Assembly: GCA_002633005.1 (NCBI GenBank)
Contig: NMRA01000328.1
Coordinates: forward strand, 411,741 to 475,740
From: Phoronis australis
Taxonomy: Eukaryota > Phoronida > Phoronidae
DNA length: 64,000 bases
Direction: 5' to 3'
Positions 33,785-45,900 of the stretch are shown one piece after another. Within the stretch, counting starts at the first letter, position 1, and every line of letters starts with the position of its first letter. The translations under genes and the position numbers were made by a program. Under the pieces are notes generated by a model. That model was not told where the DNA came from. It saw only the letters and a list, made by a program, of their open reading frames with translations, and made no database searches.

Positions 33785-35205
33785 CGTACTCATCCAGGTT
33801 ACAGCCCATGCTCGACTTACCGCCCATCCCCAATTTTTTATGACCGAGACCTCCTTAAAAGTGGGTGTGCTTTTGTGAACGTTCGTCTCGCAAAACTAAG
33901 ATTCCAAAACGTGTGCAACTCGCTTACCTTTCAATGACAATCAGTTTTAGCGGTACCGGGAACTTGCCTTACTATGGCGGTAAAATACCCGTATTCCTAT
34001 GCTCTTTACCGAAGAAGACACAATTGTTTCCTTTGGCTCACGTGCGGAACTGGTGTCAGCATGTACTGATCACCGTAACAGCACTTGTCGAATGTATTTC
34101 ATTGCCGTGGAAGAACCATCAAAGCGATACTTGACAAGAATTTCAAGTCCGTGCCTTACCTTTCTGGATTCCCCGTGACAGTACACGAAATATCACTACC
34201 CAGAGCAATGAAATAAAAAAAAAACATGAGCAAACTCGGCTGGTACATGACCAACGATTTTGGAAACACCACCGACATTATTTTGGACGCATTGTTTTGA
34301 ATACAAGCAGATACGGGCCATTGTTCCGTGTCTTCGTTAAACGTATGTTTTTAACGACTTATTCCTGACACCAAAATGGAAGTGCCCAACCAAAAGCAAC
34401 AGCTCTAGAAATCAACTAGTAATTAAGGGCAAGTCGAACGTTCTATCCACGTCTACGAGGTCAAAAACTTATTTTTGAACTCTTGATTTGCCTCTTGACT
34501 TTTTACATGATGTGTTTTTGCTTCATTATTTTCGTAGCCGGCTGACCATCCATAATGTCTAATAGTAGTATGGTTGGAATGTAGAGCATGTGCTTTGAAC
34601 AAATTCTGGGAGGTGCGTGTTGGCTGTTCAACACGGAAAGAAATTTAAAATGTATATAAAATCTTACATTGTTCAAACTAGGTTCAAAGTATAGTGAAAG
34701 ACCGGCTGTCAATCATTAGCACGTTTGGTTGCCAAAGTAACTAGGGGATGCATTTCTTTTCAAAATCACCTGCTTCCCATAGCAATACATGGCAATCTAG
34801 CGTAGTCTTGCGTGATCTTGCTTTTCTCTCAAGAAACTTGCCCTACTGAAGGCACATCTATCTGTAAAACTACCTTAGATCCAAGACATGACTAGCAGCG
34901 ACCAAGGTACGTAAAAACCCAATCACGCTGGGAATCACGGCGCCACTGCATCGTGTGCGCTATTCCACTTCAGCCCCTCGAAGTCCATTACTTCAATACG
35001 CTGACATATATTTTAACTGACATGCTTGAAGTCAGATGTCCGTGTAGCTCCGTGAGGGTAAAATCGGTCCTTTGTGCAGTAAGCACCCACTCCTGTCTTT
35101 TCAAAAATTTCGATTTTAACCGCCCATGCTCGGCTTACCGCCCACCCTCTGTTTTTTTAGATTACCCATTTGAGTACTCTGGGTGGTAACCCAGTACGGT
35201 ATATG
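33785..35205. mobile_element. TIR element of the TACCGTA...CCGCCCA family
   Basis: The left end is taccgtactcatccaggtta then cagcccatgctcg; the right end inverted is taccgtactgggttaccacc. Internal CCGCCCATGCTCGGCTTACC-type blocks lie near both ends. No transposase is recognisable (open frames at 33865-34134, 34503-34712 and 34953-35189 match nothing). It lies between receptor genes A and B. Confidence 0.6.
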
Positions 35206-36852
35206 CAAAATTTCATGAAAATCCCTTAAGGAACCTTAAAGATGCAGAGGCAAACGTAAAGAACAAAAATTACCACTTAGAAGGGGCACAGCAATACTCA
35301 GTTCGGTCCAAAACTCATAATCTAGTCAACTCCGTAGGAATATATCTGCCAAATCTCATTACGATCCTCAAGGGATTTAGAAGATAAAGCAGCAGCGTCA
35401 ACATGCTTAACGTTCAGATAGAAATGACTGCAATAATGCACCAACACAATTGTACATGAGGCAGCATAAAAATCAAATGGCCAGGAAATGCGACTAAAAA
35501 GATTTGCCACACAATCTTATTCACATGATCTTGACGTCCCAAACCGTACAACTCGCATACTTAGCATGGAAAAATAATGCGTTTAAAGAAATGACAAGAA
35601 TAACAATAGAAAAAGTGCTGAGACATAACTAACACTCAGGTGAATGTTGTATTTTTGAAAATAATCTACAAAGGTTGATGAAAACCCTTATGCAACACCT
35701 GTGTTGAGTATGCCTTAAAAGTGCTTTGGTTTACTCAGTAAGATCATATATGACTTTCCACCTTCTGGAGAACAGGTTTTAGAGACTGACAGTGGATTGT
35801 CATAAAGATGGACAGAAGTGACACAATATGTGTCTAGATATATGTGCACATAAAAGTACAAAGATAAGGATCCATGGAATTAATTTATTGCACAGGCACT
35901 AACTAGATAGCAGACAACATCATGCTGGTCTTGGAAGCTTGCAACACTCTACACAACTTTATGATGAATTCCATCCACAAAGGAAAATACTTTTCGTCCC
36001 ATGTACGTTTTCTTTGACTGAGAACACCTCACACTTATGCACTTCTCAGCATTGTTCAGTGATCTGAAACACATGCTTTCTATTAACCCTGTTAAAAAGA
36101 ACTAGCAAAACAAAAGAAAGTTGCAATCAAAACCAAAACAACAAAAATGGATTACAAATGAAAGAAGAAACAGATGCAGTGAAGAACTTCAGATAACATT
36201 TCACAGTGCAATTGTATCGATTTATATCATATTTGCCCTGGGACAAAAATCTGTTAGCAAAAAAAATTCCAATCCACTGGCCTATGAAACAATGGCTATC
36301 TATACTGTGGGTGATGAATGAAACTAAATTGAAGCTTCAATCCAGAAAGTCCAGTATTTGTTTATTTTCATCCATTATTTGCAACCCAACTGGATGGCTT
36401 ATATCCACTCAGTATACCGGCAGCCAGCGCAGCGGGTGGTAAAGTCAACACATGTAACTTACTCAGTGTAGAGTATTTACTTGAATGCTTCCTACACTTA
36501 ACAGTTAAAACAGACCAGCTCCATATATTAGAACAGTCAATCACTAATTACCAGCCACTGAGTATTATATAACATAGTATTTACATAGATGACAACTCCT
36601 AACCAGCTGACTGATAACCTCAGTTACCCCCACATCAAAACAATTAGAAACAACACAAGACATCTGGACCCACTTAGCCGGGGCTCAAAAAACCAAGAGA
36701 TGGTGAAGTGTAGGCTTCCTATGGAAAAAAGCTTGAGTGATGATTGTGCACTGAACCTGCACTATGCAAAGGTCGCTGGGGTTGAGTGGCAGAATCAGTC
36801 AATATCTACTGTCTGTGAATGATTCTAGCTAACAGTTAGAGACTGCACCAGC

Positions 36853-36949
36853 ATGGAGTGGACACAGCAGGCACGGGTGGCTCTCAAAGATCTGCACTAC
36901 TGGGCAGTCTTGGTGTTAATGGCTTTATTTGACAGATGCACCTCACAAG
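36853..36949 (+). CDS. Receptor gene B exon 1, signal peptide
   Basis: MEWTQQARVALKDLHYW, then hydrophobic AVLVLMALF and DRCTSQ. Donor CAAG|GTAAGT, phase 1. It has the same design as the first exons of A and C. Confidence 0.75.
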
Positions 36950-39900
36950 GTAAGTGTTATGGGTACATCTGGGTAGTATATTAAAATAGTTTTTGAGAAT
37001 AAATATAGAGAGATGGTCACGGATTCAGATCAACACATTTTTGTGTTTGTTATTGAAAATTATTGACATTTGAAGAATACTGGAATAATTTAGAGGGTCA
37101 TTCTTGCTGTACAGCCATTTAAAAACCCTGCCAGTTTCACGACACCTAGTACTTGGACAAGAGACCTGTTTATCCAGATATCTGACTTAAGGTCCTAAAT
37201 GCGTGCAGTAGAACAGCTATCACACATAGCCATGAGTTTACAGCAATAAAACACTGGCAAAATAAATTAATATAAGTATGGATTATACTGGGGATTTTTC
37301 TGTTTGACTTCTGAAATTGAATTCCTTGTAAACAGTTGTGTTAGGATCATTTTTACCCAAAGAAAATACAATAAAAAATTGTGAAACAAATAGGTTAGGG
37401 TTCAGTTTATAGTATCCATTCAACAGTTTTAGTACCTACCTAAGTCTTTGAACCATGGATGATTGACTTGCGAGTCATGGGTGCCACACAAAAGAACACT
37501 GGAATGCTTAACAATAAACCAGCTTGATATCTGGATGCAACTTTGATTCATAAACTGCTGTCGTTTGGACTTGAAACCAGTGAAAGTTTCTATAATGTTC
37601 TTGTACTATTTACAATCTATCAATTCCCTACGGAACAGTATCTTGAAGTGTACCTAAATTTCAGAATATGCATCATGTGGGCAATTTATATTTCAACTAA
37701 ACCAAGTATATAAGTTAATTATTCTTTATTTTTATTGTCAATTTGGTTTTCAGGAAAACCTTGATTTTAAATTTAAACTTTTATGTCCAAACAATAGCAC
37801 CCGCTCACAGTCCCACTGCAACATGGTTGTCATAAAAAGCAGTTGCTCAACTACAGTTAATGGCATATTACTGTACATTGTAATTCAGAGAAAAACACTG
37901 CAAAGAAACTGAAGCCATGTGTAACCACTTACTACAGCATTACATTGAATGTCATGATTACAAAGACTACATACAAATAAGAAGCAATGAGAATGGAAAT
38001 GTCAAGTCAAATATGACACAGGCAATCTAACCTGGTTAATCTAGTCAATTGAGATATAATCAATATTCTTCCCAGAACTCATATGAGCAAACAGTGCGTG
38101 AGCTGTGCAGAGTCTAGTGTTTTCAAATGCTACGTACACATGAAAATACAGTAAAATTAGTATAAGTCAGACATGCATCATACCACTACTCCACCTGGTG
38201 GACCAAAACTTAAAAGCATAGCACTTGAAGCTGCATTTTGCCCATTTACCTGTCAATGTTGAATTCTTAACTGAAGCACTTTGGGGTTTAAAAACATGAC
38301 AACGCTCATCATATCTGAAATAACTGCGGAAGAAGTCGTCCATTCAAGTCACAAGAAATGTGAACTATATGCCATTTTTGAATTCGCAATTTTACTTTTC
38401 AACCCCAATAAACTATGTCGCCGAAGGTTTTGAAGTAGAATCCTGTCAAGGTAAAGAATATCATGATACCAATTCCATGAAAGGGTGAAATGCATTGATT
38501 TCCAGGGTTCATTCTAATGACTTGGCCTTTATAAAACCAATAAGACCTATATAACCTGGATGTTTTAATTGAAATGGTAAAATTTCTGATTTTGAAATTA
38601 GAGGTCTTGTTTGACAATTTTTTCAACCCCTGCAGAAAAATAATACAAAACCTTACCTCACTCACACGACGTAAGACTTTGATGTTTTCAAGCGTAATAG
38701 GACAGTTGTTGTGAAGCCTTGCTACATTCATCTTAGCAGAAACCCCTGACTACCCTGACCATATATGTTGAGCACAGCCTTACAATAGTTTATAGATCTC
38801 TAATGGATGATGGATAAATCATATGGACGAATCCTTCTTTGAAATTTATCAGCAGTGTGTGTGGCATGAAGTCAGATTTTCGCTCAACTCAGAGAAGTTT
38901 CGTAGAATGGTTGTTTCAGTTTGTGCACTCGCCCCATCAAATATCACTGTACTTGAATAGAATCTCTCGCTTCGATTGGATCTATCTTGATTGATTGGCT
39001 CAGCAATAACTACAAGCCTGAGAAAAAATTCTAAAATATGAAACAGGGAGATGGCTTGCCCTTGCTTAAGGCAAGCAGCCTGGGCGACGTTGCAACTTGA
39101 TTAGTATTGAGTTTGCTGCCATATGACATTTGCAGCATAATTTCAGAATCGCTTTGCAGTATCAAGAATCAAATTAGCAACTGCAGAGTGTGCCCGACAG
39201 CACGCTGACATTTATTATCCTAATCGTCTGAGAGAACAATTTCTTTTACAAGCTTTATCTGTTACAAGACAGTGCAACTCACACATTAAGAGACAGTGGT
39301 GCGGTGCGCACATAAAAATATCAGTCATATTATTATAGTCTCATGATAACAAGCAACTTACAGGAATTTGCTGCAAAAAATTCTCAGTATTTTATTTGTT
39401 AAACTTTTCACACAGGACTGCATTATTCACATACAGAACCAATATCAATAAACGATGAAAAATATAGTTTCTGTTGATACAAAAACTTGCCTTGGCATTG
39501 TCTTAGTTGATTTATAGATTAAGTGATGATATCTTGTAGAAAATATTTTATCCAAACAATGAGGTCACACTATGTGAGTGTTGTGAATGTGAATAGTTTC
39601 AAATTCAAAGACAGGAAATACTACTTAAAAATCTAACAAGTGTCATGATCTCAAGTTGAAACAACAAAAACCAGGAACTACCAACTATTTCAAAAGCTGT
39701 CGATATAGGTTTCACACATAAGGGCAGCAGTTAATTCATTTTTGCAAAAACAGAATTCTGGCTACGTGCTTTTTCATTATGTAATGATCACACCTCAAAG
39801 CTTTGTGCAACTGCTTTCACCTTCAAAAATATAAACTGTATAATAAGCATTAACAAACTACCTGTTCTTCATAATTTTGAGCCGATTATCAATTCTAAAA

Positions 39901-42900
39901 TATGAGTAAGAACAAAATTTAAAGTGTTAAGACATTGAACTATTAGCACTGATAACAAAGATGGGTGGTGTCTTGCAGCTTTAATATATATATATAATAT
40001 ATCTTACCACAGTTTGGAATTGCACTGAATAATATTGTAGTTAACTTATATTCGTTTATCAAATAGAGGACAAGTGCTATTGTCAGAGGCTTTAGACAAA
40101 TATTTTTTGAACCTAGACAGTGTCAAACAAGGCCATCACATGACTCAATAACTATATTCTATCACTCACTAAAGAATTAAACTTTTTATCCATGCTTGAT
40201 ACCTGATACGTTCACTAGACAAAGAAACATTGATTTTAAAAAGTACTATGTTCTATCAAGTATTTCTGCATGGAAGGTTCCAGAATAATGTCAGTAAAAG
40301 CTATCAAACCTCTGACTGTTTGACAATCATATCATGTTGTAAGTTACACACAAAGTATAGTCAATGTGATTTCTATAGTGCCGTTTACACTTACAAAGTT
40401 GACACGGATCAGCTGACACGGAACAAGTTGTTCCAGTGTGTAAACGGACTGACATGGCGCAAATTGACACCGCTGTGGCAAATTTTTGCCACCCGTTTGT
40501 GAGGTAGAGTAATTTGCGCCCGAACATCTTGCACCGTGTCAATTGTAAGTCTAAACGCGAAACTGGAGTAAGGTGGAAAGGATCATCTCTACTGCGCTTG
40601 TGCAATGACCTACGTACGGGTTCTCTGTCTCAGCAACTCTCGTCATTTGTAAACCTGCGCATGTGCGATCCAGTCTCACCAGCCTTTAATTTCCGTCTTG
40701 CCATGGTTAGTGAGTTGTGTGTGTAAACGGCCGCTTGACACGGGTCAATTTGCTCCGTGTCAGTGGCGCCGGGCCAAAAGTTGATGTCTAAACGGGACTA
40801 TTGTCATTCAAGCAGACAGAGAGATAATGAAAAGAGCAAAAAGTCTTTTACTTAGATCTGCACTCTATTCAGTCAAAATTTGTCACAACAAGCTAGGTAC
40901 TACTCACAGAATTTGTCACAACAAGCTAGGCACTACTTTCAGAATTTTCTACCTCAAAAAATGACATCTTTTATCTTGAAGTGTCATAATTTTAGCTACT
41001 GATTGCTGTCACTTTTTGCTAATGACCCAATGCGCTTTTCAGTTTCAAATGCAAAAAAGACATAACCCTAATCTTTCACTGTCCATTATGTTTACAAAAT
41101 TTTCAGGATTGACCATGTAAAGCAACTTTAAGAGAGTAAAACAGCTTCTTAATTATATTTTTTTAATCCAAAACTATTTATATGACAAATTTTAGTTTTA
41201 AGGGCCTATTATTTCATACTAACATGGATGTTTCGGAGACTTGCGGTCAGTGTGAACGGTTAATTTCAGTCCTGGATTGAAGTTAACAGTGACAGTTCAC
41301 TTTGCAGTAAACAGGTGGATTTAACAGCAGAGCATCGACGCTGCGGTGCAGTATGAACGGTTAAGTTCGGTCCTATCGAAGTTATCGCCGGGTTAAAGTT
41401 ATCGCCAGGTGCCACTGTTATCGTCAACAATTAAAGGGTAGTCAGTGTAGTTGCTATTAGTTGCTTATGTTTTGGTGGAATGATCACCACTCAAATTAGA
41501 AATAAGTTTTATGTCAATTAGAACATGTACATGTTCCCAAATTGTCACATTAAAAAATCTTAGCGTGCAGCGCTACCTTGCGATTACTTCGATGACAACA
41601 TCACCTACCGTTTACTTCGACGAGCGTTAACTACCGAAGCCGGTATGAACTGTTAAGTTAACTTCACAGTTTATGTCGGACGCTACGCTCAAGCCGGAGT
41701 TAAGTCAGTATGAAATGGCCTTTAGACATTTGATTACTAGCTAATAAGCATACAATTATCTGTTGATCTGTAACACATCTATGTGTAAACATGTCAGGTA
41801 ATGTATAAAGATCACAGGGTTAGCACTGACTTAATGCAGGTCTTTGAACTTTGCTAACTGATGCATAAGTGTTATTTGCTCAGGTAGCTGTGGTTAACAG
41901 ATGTCATGCAATATTTAACAGCTGAAGATGCAAGAAAGCAACCAGACTTCATTGTAACATCTATCCTAATACTTTGAATAATCCACGTTTTTGCCAGTTT
42001 AAGCTCATTAAAAAAACAGCTTCTTGGAGGAATCATTTTTCAGCTCTTTTACACATTCCCTATCCTTCTGTTAAACTCTGTTCACATACTAGCTAAAGGG
42101 AGAGTGTTTTTCAGAGCATTTGCAAGTACAGTAGTGAAAATACCAGGAACACGAATGGCTGTGAGGGCCATTTTCTCTGGCAATTTGAGATAACTAAAGA
42201 CGTTTTAGCTAAGACTCTTATAGTTATAGCCAGACAGCTTACTTCGAAAGACATAATTATCTGCACAAGCAACATCTTCATTTATTGTTGAGTTGAGTTA
42301 ATAAGTTTATTACAGAGATTAAACTGGGCATTACCACCAGCTATAGGTAAATTATGTAAATACATATATATATACATACCTATGTATGTAGAGGTGATGA
42401 GAAATCTTGAAACTACTGGAGAAAATGGCTTGCTTCCATGCAAAAGCATGCCCGACTAGATTTCGCCAGTCATGTGAACTCAGCATTAGTGGCCAGCTTC
42501 TATTAAAGACATTATCTACTAACTTTTGTAATTCCATCAAATAAAGGCCCTAGCTTACATTTTAAAAGGTGGTTGCTTCATGCTGAGGCCCAAGTTTCAG
42601 TCGAAACATAGGGTACTATTTGGTATATATATTCTATGATGAAAAATAACGGCACAATTCCCTTATGTCAATAAACATTAACTGGAATAAATGGTAGATT
42701 CAACATGATTTCTGAGTAATGTAATGGACTGAATGCTGATGTATGCAGGCTAATGAAGATGAATAGTCACTCAAAATGGACTTCCACAGTAGTAATAGAA
42801 TACCCAACGGGTAGCTATGACCAGTAATCAGCGCTATAGCCAGAGTGAGACAAGGCACTGTTCGTTTCTGATTCCTTGTTGTTTGATAGTGCAAAAAGAT

Positions 42901-45900
42901 AGTAAAATTCTAACCAAATGCAGTACTTTTAACTCCGACAAGTGATTAGACTGACACTGTACACAAAAGTTGGTCAAAGCATGCCTGCAAACTGCTCGAA
43001 AAATATCGTTACAATTCATTCAAAAACATATTGAAAGGCTTTTTTTAATTTCTTCAATGTTTTCATTTCAAACCAACACAACAGCACATTCAATTTGTTA
43101 TAAACTATCACAACAGCAGAGGTTTTTTTGATGAAATGTGGGTTCAACATTATCCAAATCTTATGCTAAAAAGATTTGCACACAAGTGGACCAGAAAGTG
43201 TGCACTATTTACCCCTAGTCAATATCCAGTGAAGTCCTTGACACAGTCTGATTTAGGCTCGCGCAGGTGTTGCGGTAACAAACACCAAATGTTAGGGTAG
43301 GAGTTGTCTCTGAATGTAGCTTTAAAGTAGCAATTATAAAAATACTTATGATTTATAGTTTATACATCTCAAACATTTGGTTTTTCTTGTAAAAGGGGAA
43401 ATTTTTAAATGGTGAAATTCTTAACGATATATGGAAAAAACTAAAGGCTAACTACGCAGTGAACTTGGACTCCTATTGTCAATAGATCAGTTGTTTCTAA
43501 AATAAATGCACATATTTTAAATTGAGACCTGTGACCATGTTTTATTAGTAAACGTTAGCAACAAAGAAAGGTAAATTGATAGCAAACCAATGATATCAAT
43601 AACATTACCTTACTTATTTGTTAAGGTAATATATTAAAAATGATGCAATAGTAATTCTAAAATATTTCATTTGTTTTATGCAACTTGGCATGAAAGTTTT
43701 TTATGAAAATCATAAAAGTCCTATTTTTGATGGCTACTAGAGTACAAGTGGAACATTTTAATAATAATCGCTTGTAGAAATTTAGCGAACAATGCATAAA
43801 GCATATCTTAAAGTTTCACGTGAACCCAAACAGCAGTTTATGAGATATGATGTTCTAAACTCTAGGTATATTAGTTTACTTTTCAGGGTTCTACATAGCC
43901 TGAAGTATTTGTGTGAAACTAACTTTCTTTTCCTCTTTCTAGCATTTAAACTATAATAAACCAATCAGAGACATTTAAACTATAATAAACCAATCAGAGA
44001 CATTCCCTTAATACTGACACCACTTTTGTTAACTTGAATGATGGCAGAAATAGTTTATTGTAAGTTTATAGTGGTCCCATTATTACCGTAAACTCGCGGG
44101 TTAACACCCATGCCTTGGTAATCACCCCCCACTATGCGCAAAGTTCAGCTTCTCAGGTAATCGCCCATACCCAACTTACCGCTAACAGAACTTGAGCTTG
44201 AACTTGTGCTTTTGTTTGCAACTTTGCCTCAGGCTCAAACTTCCGTGTTCGCAGGAAACACAGCAGATAATCTCGAAAAGAGTGCTTTTTAGTCGGAATT
44301 TGTGGAATAATAAGCACTGCAACTACATTTCCATAAACTAATCAACTCGTCTTTTGTTAAATTAATATAGGTCTATTACATAGGTTTTTAAGTGAACTGG
44401 CACTTTTCTACTACGAGATTAGTCATCGCTCAGTAATGATCTAGATCGGACTGTGACGTTATTCGCGTATACAAGTTACAGTCCCTGAGCACATGATTTT
44501 GCTAGATTTATCTCCTGTGTCCACGCAGATTTGAATTGAGCAATAAATCAAAATACCCCTCTTGCTGCAATTGCACACACGGAGCACGTGATTTTGCTAG
44601 ATTTATCCCAGATTGACCCAAGTTTGAATTGATCAATTAATCACACTCCCCTCTCGTTGCAATTGCAAAGTTTGGTTGTGTCTGGCCGGAAACTAATCAT
44701 CCGCGTTTTAATCAAGGAAACGAAATGTAGTGACGTTCACTAATCTGAAACAGTTCTTGCTGATGCGGTAAGTGGACTACCAAGAGTTTCATAAAGTTCC
44801 ACGGTATAACATTCTTAATATATTTGAAAACATCTGAATTTTTAGCAATGGTCTCATAAAACCACCCTTTCAAAGTTGAAATCCTGTTTCTGTTTGAGCC
44901 GTGAGAAACTTTATGGTTGTCGGGTTCCGGTGATTAACCAAATTTACAAGTTCCGGGCACCAATGAATACATCGTATGCTTGCCAGGTTTGGCTACAATT
45001 TGGACGAAAACTGCTTGGGTAATTACGCACCCCAGACTTTCAGAAGTTTTTGGTTTAAGCGCCCACTATTTGGGTAATCACTCACCCCATGTCTCAGGGA
45101 GTCCAAATTTAAGCAGAGCATCACAACTCGCGAGTTTACAGTAGTGATAAAAATGTTGGCGCTCATATTTACCACGGTAGTTTAAGTGTGCTTTATGCAT
45201 TCACTCTAAAATGACTTTAAGTAGTTTAACTAAAATTGAATTCCAAATTTCAACTAGAGTTACATAATCTTAGCAACACAATTTTTTTAGTTTGCACTTC
45301 AACATTTCAGAGATAATTAATTATGCGCACAGTGACTGCCTTCCGGCTACTTCAGACCAACCAATCAACTTCCACTTAGACTGTAATGACGCCTCACTAA
45401 CTTTATACGACATTCGCATCAAGCGGGCCATCGTTGGGTACTCCCCCGACCTGAGGTGTTTCCATGACCCGTCGGATCGCTGCGTCCAGAACTTGACTCA
45501 GACAGACATGGCTGCAACATGTAACCATGAGGCAGAATGTAGTATGGCCATACACGCAGAGGTGATGGGAGGCTGTGCTGGCAGATTGAGTACCTACATT
45601 CATGTGTGGTATACCTGTATACCAGGTGAGTTATGAGACTCATTATCACACTTTTCACCTCAAACCAGAGGTTGGGCCCTGTGAACAATGCATTAATTAT
45701 CACTCATGGTTATTAATTTACCCCTGAAATTGAAACTTTGTAACACATAGATAAAACATCAAAAGTCTTGTTAATCAAAATTTTACCTGAGTTAATATAA
45801 TAATCACGCAATAAATTATGTTTTTGTTGATGGTGCTGGGACTTTGTTTCATTATGTCTTCAATACAAATAGAAGACAAATTATTGTAAATACTAATTAT

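Larger units (their letters stand above)
36950..45310. other. 8.4-kb intron 1 of receptor gene B, transposon-rich
   Basis: Holds at least three TIR elements (40376-40800, 41201-41724, 44086-45147), small tandem duplications (33 bp at about 40895-40945; 29 bp at 43943-44000) and a 110-codon minus-strand open frame (38399-38731). No further lectin exon was recognised. Confidence 0.6.
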
